Shown one piece after another: positions 41,446 through 50,874 of a stretch of DNA of 64,000 nucleotides. Under the pieces are notes generated by a model. The model made no database searches and was not told the DNA's origin. It was given only the letters and a program-made list of their open reading frames with translations. Position numbers and translations under genes: made by a program. Positions within the stretch are counted from its first letter, which is position 1; every line of letters begins with the position of its first letter. The stretch comes from an uncultured Eubacteriales bacterium (GTDB taxonomy: Bacteria; Bacillota; Clostridia; Oscillospirales; Oscillospiraceae): assembly GCA_900540545.1 (NCBI GenBank), contig UQGJ01000008.1:1-64000 (forward strand), read 5' to 3'.

Positions 41446-42417
41446 ATGAGTAAAGTGACAAGTGAATTCATGGTGGCGTGCGTGGAGACGGTGAAGCGGC
41501 TGTGGCACCTCTATCTGCTGGGCGGGGACGCCCAGGAGGCGGACGAGGTCATTGGCCATTTGCCGGAGGACGTGGTGGTCATCGGCACCGGGCGGCATGA
41601 GCTGTACGAGTCCAGGGAGGCCTTCGGCCTGGGCATGATGGCGGAACACGCCGAGGCCGGGGACACCGAGTTTGAAATCATCGACGAATGGTACGAGCCG
41701 CTCTACGTTACCGAGGACGTGTGCCTGGTCTATGGCCGGGCCTGGGTGCGGGAGAAGGAGAGCCTGGGCAAGACGGTCTATATCGAGATGGATAGCCGGT
41801 TTTCCGTCCTCTGTCGGAAGGGACCGGCGGGGGTGGAGGTCTGCCACGTCCACCAGTCCATCCCGTATGCGGACCAGCAGGAGGGGGAGTATTACCCCAA
41901 GACCATGTCCCTGCTGGCCGAGGAGGCCATCGAAAAGACCCGCACTCTGGAGCGGCGGGTGGAACTGGACGCGCTGACCGAGCTGCTGAACCGGGTCTTT
42001 CTGGAGCAGCGGGTGGCCCAGGCCCTGGCGGAGGAGGAGGGCACCTTCCTGATGCTGGACCTGGACGACTTCAAGGGGATCAACGACACCCTGGGCCATC
42101 CCACCGGCGACGGGGTCATCCGGGACCTGGCCCGGCTCATGCGGCAGGTGTTCGGCCCCAACGCCATTCTGGGCCGCCTGGGCGGCGACGAGTTCGCCGC
42201 GTGGGTGAAGGGGGACGGGGCGGCGGCCGAGGGCTTGGCCCGGGCGCTGCTGGACGGCTTCGCCGCCCTGGGGACCCGCTACGGGACCGATTTGGGCTGT
42301 TCCGTGGGGCTGGCCCACGCCGGGGCGGGGGAGACCGACTTCAACAGCCTCTACCGCCGGACCGACGAGGCTCTCTACCGGGCCAAGGGCGCGGGCAAGG
42401 GCAAGGTCTGCTGGTGA
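41446..42417 (+). CDS. diguanylate cyclase with NTF2-like sensor domain
   Basis: A 323-residue protein. Residues about 1-150 resemble a SnoaL/NTF2-like (DUF4440-type) fold, with VKRLWHLYLLGGDAQEADEV and a series of strands ending VCHVHQSIPY. The C-terminal GGDEF domain begins ELDALTELLNRVFLEQRV and has an intact active site, RLGGDEFA at about 244-251, plus DLDDFKGINDTLGH. No RxxD inhibitory site is seen five residues upstream. It has no membrane segment. It should make cyclic di-GMP in response to an unknown ligand. Start 41446 has GAGGTGGAG upstream; earlier ATGs lie at or before the transcription start. Confidence 0.87.
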   Translation: MSKVTSEFMVACVETVKRLWHLYLLGGDAQEADEVIGHLPEDVVVIGTGRHELYESREAFGLGMMAEHAEAGDTEFEIIDEWYEPLYVTEDVCLVYGRAWVREKESLGKTVYIEMDSRFSVLCRKGPAGVEVCHVHQSIPYADQQEGEYYPKTMSLLAEEAIEKTRTLERRVELDALTELLNRVFLEQRVAQALAEEEGTFLMLDLDDFKGINDTLGHPTGDGVIRDLARLMRQVFGPNAILGRLGGDEFAAWVKGDGAAAEGLARALLDGFAALGTRYGTDLGCSVGLAHAGAGETDFNSLYRRTDEALYRAKGAGKGKVCW

Positions 42418-42447
42418 GGATTCGGCCCTTTCGACCAAATCATAGGC

Positions 42448-42489
42448 AAAAGGCGTACTGCCGCGGTTTGCGCGGCAGTACGCCTTTTA
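42448..42489. terminator. bidirectional terminator between convergent genes
   Basis: AAAAGGCGTACTGCCGCG / CGCGGCAGTACGCCTTTT, 18-bp stem with a GTTTG loop, with A and T runs on either side that serve both strands. Confidence 0.9.
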
Positions 42490-42507
42490 TGCTGTCTGTG
42501 GATTTCG

Positions 42508-42906
42508 TCAGCCGCCGCTTCGGAGCAGGCAGATGCCGGCGCTGGTCAGCCCGATGCCCAGGAGGGCAAACCCGGTGTGGGCGTCGGCCTTGCCCAAAAC
42601 GGACAGGACGAGGACGGAGACGCCCATGGCCACCGTCAGCGCCTTGCACACCAGGGTGATGACCGCCTCGATTTTTGCCCGTAGGGTAGGGGCGGCGGTG
42701 GAGTGCTTGGCCTGCATGAGCTCGTCTACGGAAATTTCAAATAATTCCGCCAGCCGGGGCAGCGAGTTGATGTCCGGGCAGGAGAGATCGCGCTCCCACT
42801 TCGAGACCGCCTTGTCGGTGACATTCATTTTCTCCGCCAGCTCGGCCTGGGTCATGCCGCGCTCTTTCCGCAGTGCGGCAATCATGGCCCCCACGGTCTG
42901 TTTCAT
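42508..42906 (-). CDS. membrane-associated XRE-family regulator
   Basis: A 132-residue protein. The N-terminal HTH (residues 5-60) reads IAALRKERGMTQAELAEKMN, then VTDKAVSKWERDLSCPDINS and LPRLAELFEISVDELM, a classic Cro/C1 helix set. The C-terminal third carries two short hydrophobic segments (LTVAMGVSVLVLSVLG and TGFALLGIGLTSAGICLL), so it is probably a small membrane-tethered regulator. Start 42906 follows AGGAGAT. This XRE-plus-membrane pattern is common in Clostridia; target unknown. Confidence 0.82.
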   Translation of the reverse strand: MKQTVGAMIAALRKERGMTQAELAEKMNVTDKAVSKWERDLSCPDINSLPRLAELFEISVDELMQAKHSTAAPTLRAKIEAVITLVCKALTVAMGVSVLVLSVLGKADAHTGFALLGIGLTSAGICLLRSGG

Positions 42907-43098
42907 CTGAAAACCATCTCCTCTCAATCAATGGCCCTATTGTACTCCAGGCCCGGGGCCGGATTCAACCGATAGGGAGTTGAGCGGGCTCGACCGGCGG
43001 TTGGAAGCGCGGTTGAGCGCACAGGCGGCAAAAAGCGGCGGGCGGAACAGTCTTTGTTCCGCCCGCCAAAGCAGTTCTGTTGGAGATGGGGTGGGGCA

Positions 43099-44898
43099 TT
43101 ATTCCCCGCAGCGCTTGGACAGGCCCAGGAAAACAGCGGCCGCGGCGGCGGAGAGGGCGGCGCCCAGCGCCAGCAGGGCGGGGAGGGCGGCGCCCAGCGC
43201 CAGCAGGGCGGGGAGGGCGCTGTGGTCCTCGGCGGCCAGGGTGCCGGTCTGGGGCAGGTTCCCCATGGGGACGGCCTCGCCTACGATCAGGACCTCCACC
43301 GCAGGGGCGGACTCCTCCGTGGCGGGCTGGCCGATGTCCTGGGGGAGGTCGGCCAGGGGCACATCCGCGTCGGGAATCAGTTCCACCTCGACATCGGCAG
43401 GGTCGGCGCTGTCGGTGGTGGGGACGGCCTCCGTCAGAGGCAGGGCGGCCAGGGGAACGTCCTCATCGGGGAGGTCCACCGGCTCGTTGTCCACCACCGG
43501 CTGGGAGGGGGCGGGGTCTCTGTGGGAGTTGTTGCCGCTGCTGCCAGTGGAGCCGGTGCTGCCGCTGTTGCCGGAATCGCCGGGATTCTGGCCCTCGCCG
43601 GGGTTCTCGCCTTCGTCGGGGTTCTGGTCCTCGCCGGGGTTCTCGCCTTCACCGGGGTTCTGGCCTTCGCCGGGGTTCTGGTCCTCGCCAGGGTTCTCAC
43701 CTTCGCCGGGGTTCTCACCTTCGCCGGGGTTCTCACCTTCGCCGGGGTTCTCACCCTCGCCGGGGTTCTCGCCTTCGCCGGGGTTCTCGCCTTCGCCGGG
43801 GTTCTCACCTTCGCCGGGGTTCTCACCCTCGCCAGGGTTCTCACCCTCGCCAGGGTTCTCACCCTCGCCAGGGTTCTGGCCTTCGCCAGGGTTCTGGCCT
43901 TCGCCAGGGTTCTGGCCTTCACCGGGGTTCTGACCCTCGCCAGGATTCTCGCCTTCGCCAGGATTCTCGCCATCATCGGGGATTTCCACATAGGGGGAGA
44001 CCAGGATACGCAGCTCGGTACCGGCGGGGAAGGTTACAAAGCCGAAGGCGTAGCCGTTGTCCGTCACCAGATAGGGCTTGGCGTTGCCGTTGGCGTCCAG
44101 CTCGGAAATCACGGTGCCGGCGGGGAAAACCGCAACCTTCTCACCGTTGCTGTTCTTCTCGTAACCCACAGCCTCGTCGATGAGGGACATGGTCACGCGC
44201 TTATCGCCGGTCTCGTTCAGCCACACGCCGAAAGAAACCACGGTCTTTCCCTCTTCCAGGGTGGTGGACCAGGTGGTGCCGCCCTTGTAGGCAAAGGTGT
44301 AGCCCTCGGCGGCCTCGTAGGTGATGGTGTAGGAGTCCGCCACCTGACGGCAGGTGTGGATAGTGGGGTAGCACTCGTCGCTGTGCTCGTGGGCGGTCAG
44401 GGCACAGCAGCTGTCATCGTGCATATGCTCCTCCTGGCCGCAGGTAAGGGTAAAGGCGTGGTCGTTGCCAACGCAAGAGCCGTTGGGGTAGTCGTGGCCG
44501 CCAAGAGTATAGTGCTCCGGGTCCTCACACTGGAGGCGGCAGCCGTCGATATTCAGAAGATGGTAGCCGCGGTCGTCGCGGTGGGAGGCGTCGGTGCAGG
44601 CCTGGGTGTAGCACAGGCTCTGAGGACGATCGGGGTCAAACTCGTGGATATGCTCACCGCCATACTCACAGGCAGAGAAGTCACAGCCGTCGCCGTGGAT
44701 GTGCTCTTCCAGGCCGCACTGAAGCTCGTCGGCGGTAACTTCCTCGCACTCCCAGTGGTAGCCGGGCTTCAGCTCTTCGGTGTGGGGGAGGGCGTATTCC
44801 GCATCCCCGGCGGCCAGGGCGGCCACGCCGGTGAGGGAGAAGGTGACGGTCAGGGCCAGCGCGGCGGAAGCGGCGCGGAACAGGTGGGTCTTCTTCAT
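43099..44898 (-). CDS. sortase-anchored surface protein with hexapeptide repeats
   Basis: A 599-residue exported protein. The signal peptide (1-29) ends at LAALAAG. A Cys/His-rich region (about 50-200) repeats motifs such as HIHGDGC, EHMHDDSCC and HEHSDEC, possibly metal-binding. A beta-rich region follows, then 22 copies of a six-residue Pro/Gly/Glu unit (NPGEGE or NPGEGQ, residues about 309-440), a Ser/Gly linker and an acidic Pro-rich stalk. The C-terminus is a sortase signal: LPQTG at 548-552, hydrophobic anchor with an internal 10-residue duplication (PALLALGAAL twice) and a KRCGE tail. GGAGG precedes the ATG. Covalent attachment to peptidoglycan by sortase is expected; the ligand is unknown. 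Confidence 0.88.
   Translation of the reverse strand: MKKTHLFRAASAALALTVTFSLTGVAALAAGDAEYALPHTEELKPGYHWECEEVTADELQCGLEEHIHGDGCDFSACEYGGEHIHEFDPDRPQSLCYTQACTDASHRDDRGYHLLNIDGCRLQCEDPEHYTLGGHDYPNGSCVGNDHAFTLTCGQEEHMHDDSCCALTAHEHSDECYPTIHTCRQVADSYTITYEAAEGYTFAYKGGTTWSTTLEEGKTVVSFGVWLNETGDKRVTMSLIDEAVGYEKNSNGEKVAVFPAGTVISELDANGNAKPYLVTDNGYAFGFVTFPAGTELRILVSPYVEIPDDGENPGEGENPGEGQNPGEGQNPGEGQNPGEGQNPGEGENPGEGENPGEGENPGEGENPGEGENPGEGENPGEGENPGEGENPGEGENPGEGENPGEDQNPGEGQNPGEGENPGEDQNPDEGENPGEGQNPGDSGNSGSTGSTGSSGNNSHRDPAPSQPVVDNEPVDLPDEDVPLAALPLTEAVPTTDSADPADVEVELIPDADVPLADLPQDIGQPATEESAPAVEVLIVGEAVPMGNLPQTGTLAAEDHSALPALLALGAALPALLALGAALSAAAAAVFLGLSKRCGE
43579..43974 (-). repeat. 18-bp tandem repeat array inside the sortase-anchored protein gene
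   Basis: Twenty-two contiguous 18-bp units of consensus GGGGTTCTCGCCTTCGCC on the plus strand, encoding hexapeptide repeats on the minus strand. Units differ mainly at wobble positions and at the Glu/Gln codon. The array is a likely site of slippage and length variation between strains. Confidence 0.95.
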
Positions 44899-45003
44899 GG
44901 GGATACCTCCGAAGTACGGGCGGTGCGCCCGGTAGTCTTAACTGATGAACTCAGTCTACAAGGCGCTGGTTACATTGCGGTCACAAGATGAAAAGTAACA
45001 GAT

Positions 45004-45047
45004 AAAAAAGTGCCTTGGCAGTCGTTGACTGCCAAGGCAAAAAATAT
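45004..45047. terminator. bidirectional terminator
   Basis: GTGCCTTGGCAGTC / GACTGCCAAGGC stem with a GTT loop, flanked by A and T runs on both sides. It directly follows the psiE-like gene on the minus strand. Confidence 0.9.
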
Positions 45048-45048
45048 G

Positions 45049-45504
45049 TTATCGCGCCGCTCCGGCGGGGTCCTGGGCGTCCTCTTTGGGCTTGAACCAG
45101 CTGTACTGCTTGTCGTCCAGGCCGGGGATGAAGAGGTATTTGCGGATAATGAACAGCAGGGCGATGGCGCACACCATGATGAGGTTCTCCACGGGGGAGG
45201 TGTGCTCAATGACCATCTGGCGGGCGATGGCGAAGAGGAGGACCTCAATGACCGAACTGAGGTTGTGCCGGGAGAGCATCTTCAAAAACTCGATGCCGAT
45301 GACCACGGTGAAGGCGGTGGAGAGGAAGGCCATCAGCCCGTCGGTGCCGGCGGGGTCCCCGGCCAGCACGCCCAACTGGATGCCCACGGTGCGCAGGGAC
45401 AGCACCACGGCGGCGATGACCAGCAGGCTGACCAGAATCTCCAGGAACTGGGCGATGCGGTAGATGAGGCCGGGGATGCGGACTTTCAGCAGGTCCATGT
45501 CCAT
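45049..45504 (-). CDS. PsiE-like membrane protein
   Basis: A 151-residue protein with four hydrophobic segments (about 15-37, 57-77, 84-104 and 109-129). The sequence FLKMLSRHNLSSVIEVLLFA followed by IARQMVIEHTSP and IRKYLFIPG matches the phosphate-starvation-inducible PsiE family. Function in Firmicutes is not established. Its start is 21 bases after the threonine aldolase stop, suggesting an operon. The C-terminus is charged and cytoplasmic by prediction. Confidence 0.75.
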   Translation of the reverse strand: MDMDLLKVRIPGLIYRIAQFLEILVSLLVIAAVVLSLRTVGIQLGVLAGDPAGTDGLMAFLSTAFTVVIGIEFLKMLSRHNLSSVIEVLLFAIARQMVIEHTSPVENLIMVCAIALLFIIRKYLFIPGLDDKQYSWFKPKEDAQDPAGAAR

Positions 45505-45525
45505 ACAGGAAGCGCCTCTCTCCCG

Positions 45526-46557
45526 TTACAGATTGGGCAGGGCGGCCAGCAGGCCGTCCACGTCGCTCTCCTCAGTGGCGAAGCAGGAGACGAACCGGAT
45601 GACGGTGTGACCGGGCTCCTCGGCGGGGCACCAGTCCTCGTAGGCGCACACCGCGTCGATCTGGGGCTTGATGGCGTCGGGGACCACGGCGAAGACCTGG
45701 TTGGTGGGGGACTCCACCCACAGGGGCCAGCCCTTGGCCTTCAGGCCGGACTGGAGCCGGGCGGCCATGGCGTTGGCGTGGCGGGCCATCTCGAAGTACA
45801 GGCCGTCCTTGAGCAGGGTCTCGAACTGGACGCCCTCCAGCCAGCCCTTGGCCAGCACCGCGCCCATGCGCTTTTTCATGCGGAAGAAGCCCTCCTGGAG
45901 GGCGGGGTTGGTGATGACCAGGGCCTCGCCCAGCAGGGCGCCGTTCTTGGTGCCGCCGATGTAGAAGGCGTCGGTGAGCGCGGCCAGGTCGGGCAGGGTC
46001 AGGTCGTTGGCCTCGGAGGACAGGGCGGCCCCCAGTCGGGCGCCGTCCAGGAACAGCAGCAGGCCGTTGGCCTTGCAGAACTGGGACAGGGCGGTGAGCT
46101 CGGCCTTGGTATAGATCATGCCGCTCTCGGTGGCGTCGGCGATCTCCACCAGCCGGGGCTTCACCAAGTGCTCGTCGGTGTGGCGCTCCAGCACGGGGAC
46201 GATCATCTCGGGCGTGACCTTTCCGTCGGTGCCGGTATGTACTTGCAGGATCTTATGGCCGGTGGCCTCAACGGCCCCCACCTCGTGGCCGTTGATGTGG
46301 GAGGTCTCGGCGGCCACGATGCCCTCCCAGGGGCGGAGGAAGTGGGCGATGGCGGTACAGTTGGTCTGGGTGCCGCCGATGAGGAACTGGACCTCTGCCT
46401 GGGGGCAGCGGCACAGGTCCCGAATCAGGTCCTTGGCCCGGGCGGAGTAGTCGTCGTCGCCGTAGCCCACGTTGCCCTCCATGTTGGTCTCGGCCAGGGC
46501 GGAGAGGACCTTGGGGTGGGCGCCGAAGGAGTAGTCGTTGCGAAACAGATACTTCAT
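45526..46557 (-). CDS. low-specificity L-threonine aldolase family enzyme
   Basis: A 343-residue fold-type I PLP enzyme of the threonine aldolase / beta-eliminating lyase group, cleaving L-threonine (or allo-threonine) to glycine and acetaldehyde by family knowledge. FRNDYSFGAHPKVLSALAE opens the protein. The PLP lysine is in YIGGTKNGALLGE, and the PLP-nitrogen Asp is in LFLDGARLGAAL. Start 46557 has AGGAGG nine bases upstream. Positioned 5' of the PsiE-like gene. The related L-allo-threonine specificity cannot be told from sequence. Confidence 0.87.
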   Translation of the reverse strand: MKYLFRNDYSFGAHPKVLSALAETNMEGNVGYGDDDYSARAKDLIRDLCRCPQAEVQFLIGGTQTNCTAIAHFLRPWEGIVAAETSHINGHEVGAVEATGHKILQVHTGTDGKVTPEMIVPVLERHTDEHLVKPRLVEIADATESGMIYTKAELTALSQFCKANGLLLFLDGARLGAALSSEANDLTLPDLAALTDAFYIGGTKNGALLGEALVITNPALQEGFFRMKKRMGAVLAKGWLEGVQFETLLKDGLYFEMARHANAMAARLQSGLKAKGWPLWVESPTNQVFAVVPDAIKPQIDAVCAYEDWCPAEEPGHTVIRFVSCFATEESDVDGLLAALPNL

Positions 46558-46581
46558 CTTTCTTACCTCCTGAAAAAATGA

Positions 46582-46655
46582 GAGAGCGGGCGGCCACAAG
46601 GGCCGCCCCTACGGATAAGGATGTAGGGGCGACCCTTGCGGTCGCCGCGGGATGC
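46582..46655. repeat. REP-like inverted pair between glnS and the aldolase gene
   Basis: GCGGGCGGCCACAAGGGCCG followed by CCCCTACGG, then an inverted second unit GTAGGGGCGACCCTTGCGG. Same family as 5874-5906, 13940-14010 and 20538-20610. It lies just downstream of glnS on the minus strand and could act as its terminator or stabiliser. Confidence 0.75.
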
Positions 46656-48338
<1,683 letters not shown>

Positions 48339-48373
48339 TGTCGTTTCACTCCTTTGTAGTATAGAACCTTTAT

Positions 48374-48402
48374 ATTTTACCCTGTACCGGTAAAAAATGC
48401 AA
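48374..48402 (-). promoter_or_regulatory. promoter of glnS
   Basis: On the minus strand TTGCAT (48402-48397), 17-base spacer, TAAAAT (48379-48374), 36 bases before the start codon. Confidence 0.75.
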
Positions 48403-48429
48403 TAGATTTTGGGGCTGACTCCCGCAGGC

Positions 48430-48458
48430 TTGCGTTTCCCGGGTTCCCGGCGTACAAT
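48430..48458 (+). promoter_or_regulatory. promoter of the yjdF leader
   Basis: TTGCGT (48430-48435), 17-base spacer, TACAAT (48453-48458). It is divergent from the glnS promoter. Confidence 0.65.
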
Positions 48459-48462
48459 ACCA

Positions 48463-48607
48463 CTGCGGGGAGAAAAACACAGGCCGGTTGGTAGTCCTGG
48501 CCGCGGCCTTCGGCGGACGCGTCCCGCCGCCGAAAGCCGTCAGTAACCTGCCCTCCCATGGGTTGTCCGCCCCCCGCGCGCAGAACAAAAAATGGGAGGA
48601 CAACTGC
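48463..48607 (+). promoter_or_regulatory. yjdF-type riboswitch leader (candidate)
   Basis: A leader of about 145 nt lies directly upstream of a YjdF gene, the standard site of the yjdF riboswitch class, which binds azaaromatic compounds. It contains GGTTGGTAGTCCTGGCC, a long hairpin (TTCGGCGG..CCGCCGAA, 48518-48536), and GTCAGTAACCTGCC. CCTCCCAT at 48552-48559 is fully complementary to the ribosome site ATGGGAGG at 48592-48599, giving a direct way to hide it. Class assignment is from context and memory of the motif. Confidence 0.65.
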
Positions 48608-48609
48608 AT

Positions 48610-49059
48610 ATGGAAACTGGAAACGCGAGGGTGACCGTCTATTTTGAGGACCCCTTTTGGGTGGGCGTCCTGGAGCGGGAGTGGTGCGGGGAGCTGGAGG
48701 TGTGCAAGTTCACCTTCGGGCCGGAGCCCAAGGACTACGAGGTCTACGACTTCCTGCTCCAACACTGGCGGGAGCTGGTATTCAGCCCGCCGGTGGCGGC
48801 CCGCGGCCGTCCGAAGGCGGTCAGCCCCAAGCGGATGCAGAAAGCGGCCGCCGCCCAGGTCCACGGGACCGGGGTGGGGACCAAGGCGCAGCAGGCGCTG
48901 CAGCTCCAGCGGGAGCAGAACAAACAGCAGCGGCGGACCGACCGCCGGGACCGGGACGCGGCGGAGGAGGAGCGGAAGTTCCAGCTCCGTCAGGCCAAGA
49001 AAAAGGAGAAGCGGCGGGGGCATAAGCCCCTGCCGCTTCTCTGTTTTGGAAGTTGGTAA
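48610..49059 (+). CDS. yjdF: YjdF-family (DUF2992) RNA-binding-like protein
   Basis: A 149-residue protein of the YjdF family. The N-terminal domain reads ARVTVYFEDPFWVGVLEREW and KFTFGPEPKDYEVYDFLLQH. A basic, glutamine-rich helical tail contains GTGVGTKAQQALQLQREQNK and KKKEKRRGHK. The ATG at 48610 is ten bases after GGGAGG. Normal family members stop just after the KGH-type end; here the frame continues through a terminator hairpin and stops at 49059, adding about ten residues (PLPLLCFGSW). Role in coping with azaaromatic toxins is proposed for the family but unproven. Confidence 0.85.
   Translation: METGNARVTVYFEDPFWVGVLEREWCGELEVCKFTFGPEPKDYEVYDFLLQHWRELVFSPPVAARGRPKAVSPKRMQKAAAAQVHGTGVGTKAQQALQLQREQNKQQRRTDRRDRDAAEEERKFQLRQAKKKEKRRGHKPLPLLCFGSW
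49011..49047 (+). terminator. terminator hairpin overlapping the yjdF 3' end
   Basis: GAAGCGGCGGGGGC / GCCCCTGCCGCTTC with an ATAA loop followed by TCTGTTTT. It lies inside the last codons of the yjdF frame. Confidence 0.75.
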
Positions 49060-49140
49060 AACTTGTGAGTAGCTGCGTTTTTGAATCGGCCTTGCACGCA
49101 CTGCCAGTCTGCACGGGCGGCCACAGAGGGCGGCCTCAGT
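49052..49140 (+). repeat. interior fragment of the TIR-bearing repeat family
   Basis: TTGTGAGTAGCTGCGTTTTT and GAATCGGCC ... CACGGGCGGCC match copy 1 (around 10530-10626) with an internal deletion. No terminal modules are present. It supplies the yjdF stop codon. Confidence 0.65.
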
Positions 49141-49305
49141 GCCGCCCCGCCTCCGTTCTTCGTCCCCCTGTCATTGCGAACCAGTCCGCAGACTGGTGTG
49201 GCAATCCGCCGCCCCCGTCTTGTCCCTGTAGGGCCCGGCGTCCTCGACGGGCCGCGCCCTCGTCCCAAGTCGCAAAGGCCGCCGTTCAGGCCCGCCGACA
49301 GCGCG

Positions 49306-50748
49306 CTACTTCCCCAAATACGAAAAATGCATATAGTCCTTGCTGGTGGACCAGGCGTTACCGCCCCAGGCGAAGCCGTGGGCGGCAAAAATCCGCACCA
49401 CGCTGCCGTCCTCCGGGATGGAGAAGGGGTCCTCCCCCGGCGTCCAGTAGGAGCCGGCCCCCACACGGCCGTCGTTATAGACTTGGTAATTCTCCTCCCA
49501 ATTCAGGTCGATGGCGGTGCCGCAGTTGTGCTCCCCGGGGGAGGTGTCCCCCCGCCAGTCGTAGCCCCCCAGGTTCTTGATGGGGAACTGCTCCGGGTCG
49601 TCAAAAATCTCAGTGAAGATGGCCTCCACCTCCTCAGCCAGGGCGGCGTGGACGGTGAGGGTGGCCGTTCCGGCCGTCTTGACGCCGGTTTCAGTGTTCA
49701 GCCGCCATACGGGGACGGTGACCTCCGCCACCCCCGCGTCGGCCTCCTCCTGGCTGGCGAACCGGCGCTTGCCCTCGTCCCCGAAGAGGAACAGGCACTT
49801 CCGCCGGTTTTCCCCCGGCATCTTGAGCCAGAAGTCCTGCATATAGTACTCGTCCCAGCTCAGCTCCCCCCGGGAGACCATGGCCAGGGCCTCCTCCTGG
49901 GTGCGCTCGGCGGCGATCTGGGGCCGGTAGGTCAGGGTCAATTCCCGGGAGAGGGAGCTGACCATGCCGCGGGGCCCTACAAAAGTATAGCCCTCCAGTC
50001 CCGGAATCTGGCCGTAATCGGTGCCCACCGCCAGCTCCAGCACCCGGTCCCCCAGGGGGCCGCCGGACTCGTCCATCCCATGGAGGGTGACGGAGACCAG
50101 CTCGCCGTGGAGGTCGGCGTCCAGCCGGTCCACCAGGCGCATGAGCAGGACGCAGCCCTCGGCCCGGTTCAGGGGGTTCCCGCCAGAGAAGGTGCCGTCG
50201 GGCATCCCGTTGACCATGCCCCGGGCGAAGGCGGTCCGCACGGCGGCCTGGTAGCCGGGGGCCATTTGGTCCCAGTCGGAAAAGGCGGCGGCGGGGTCCA
50301 GGTCCCCCTCCTCCGTCAAGAAGCCGAAATCGGGCACGCCGCCGTGGAGCTCCAACAGCCGGGTGAGCAGGACCACCGCTTCCTGCCGGGTGATGGCCCG
50401 GTCCAGGCTGTCCCCGGTCACGTCCAGAAAGTCGTCCTCCGGCAGCAGCCCCACGTCCCGTCCCGCCGTCCACGCCTTGGCGGCCCAGTGGGACCCGCCG
50501 GGGGCGGCGGCCTCGTAGGTCTCCCGGTAAAAGGTGCGGCCCAGCAGGGTGAGGTACTGCCCCCAGGTCAGGGGGCCGGCAGGCTCCATGGCCCCGCCGG
50601 GCTGGCCGGTGAGGATACCCAGCTCATGGGCCCGGTCCATGGCCGCATAGGCCCAGTGGCTCTCCGGCAAATCGGGGTAGGACGCCGCCAGAGCGGCGGG
50701 GAGGACCAGCGCCAGGCAGAGGAGGAGGGAGAGGAGCCGTTTCACCAC
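49306..50748 (-). CDS. SLH-domain protein with M15 (VanY/CwlK-like) peptidase domain
   Basis: A 480-residue exported protein. The signal peptide (1-22) ends in PAALAA. Three SLH repeats follow (about 24-75, 85-150 and 165-220; for example YPDLPESHWAYAAMDRAHEL and FSDWDQMAPGYQAAVRTAFA), which anchor proteins to secondary wall polymers. The C-terminal domain (about 365-480) has the M15 zinc motif HNCGTAIDLNW and a final KDYMHFSYLG, as in peptidoglycan D,D- or L,D-peptidases. It probably trims stem peptides while held at the wall. The start is GTG 50748 after AAGGTG. Confidence 0.85.
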   Translation of the reverse strand: MVKRLLSLLLCLALVLPAALAASYPDLPESHWAYAAMDRAHELGILTGQPGGAMEPAGPLTWGQYLTLLGRTFYRETYEAAAPGGSHWAAKAWTAGRDVGLLPEDDFLDVTGDSLDRAITRQEAVVLLTRLLELHGGVPDFGFLTEEGDLDPAAAFSDWDQMAPGYQAAVRTAFARGMVNGMPDGTFSGGNPLNRAEGCVLLMRLVDRLDADLHGELVSVTLHGMDESGGPLGDRVLELAVGTDYGQIPGLEGYTFVGPRGMVSSLSRELTLTYRPQIAAERTQEEALAMVSRGELSWDEYYMQDFWLKMPGENRRKCLFLFGDEGKRRFASQEEADAGVAEVTVPVWRLNTETGVKTAGTATLTVHAALAEEVEAIFTEIFDDPEQFPIKNLGGYDWRGDTSPGEHNCGTAIDLNWEENYQVYNDGRVGAGSYWTPGEDPFSIPEDGSVVRIFAAHGFAWGGNAWSTSKDYMHFSYLGK

Positions 50749-50794
50749 AGAACACCTTCTTATGATTTGTTTTTTCTCAGTATATAACAGAAAC

Positions 50795-50862
50795 GGCGGG
50801 GCGTCCAGAGGCCGCCCCCTACGAAAAGCCCGTAGAGGGCGGCGTCCTCGATGCCCCGCCGC
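50795..50862. repeat. long REP-like hairpin between the C45 and SLH genes
   Basis: CGGCGGGGCGTC and GATGCCCCGCCG form the outer stem; the centre has GGCCGCCCCCTACG and CGTAGAGGGCGGC inverted to each other. It lies between two genes of the same strand and may act as terminator of the C45 gene or stabiliser. Confidence 0.7.
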
Positions 50863-50874
50863 TTGGCGGAACCG

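Noticed and set aside
43579..43974. CRISPR-like regular array
   Set aside because: Units of 18 bp are contiguous without unique spacers and encode in-frame hexapeptides of a surface protein.
45010..46581. 523-codon plus-strand frame over the PsiE-like and aldolase genes
   Set aside because: Antisense to two well supported genes and compositionally repetitive.
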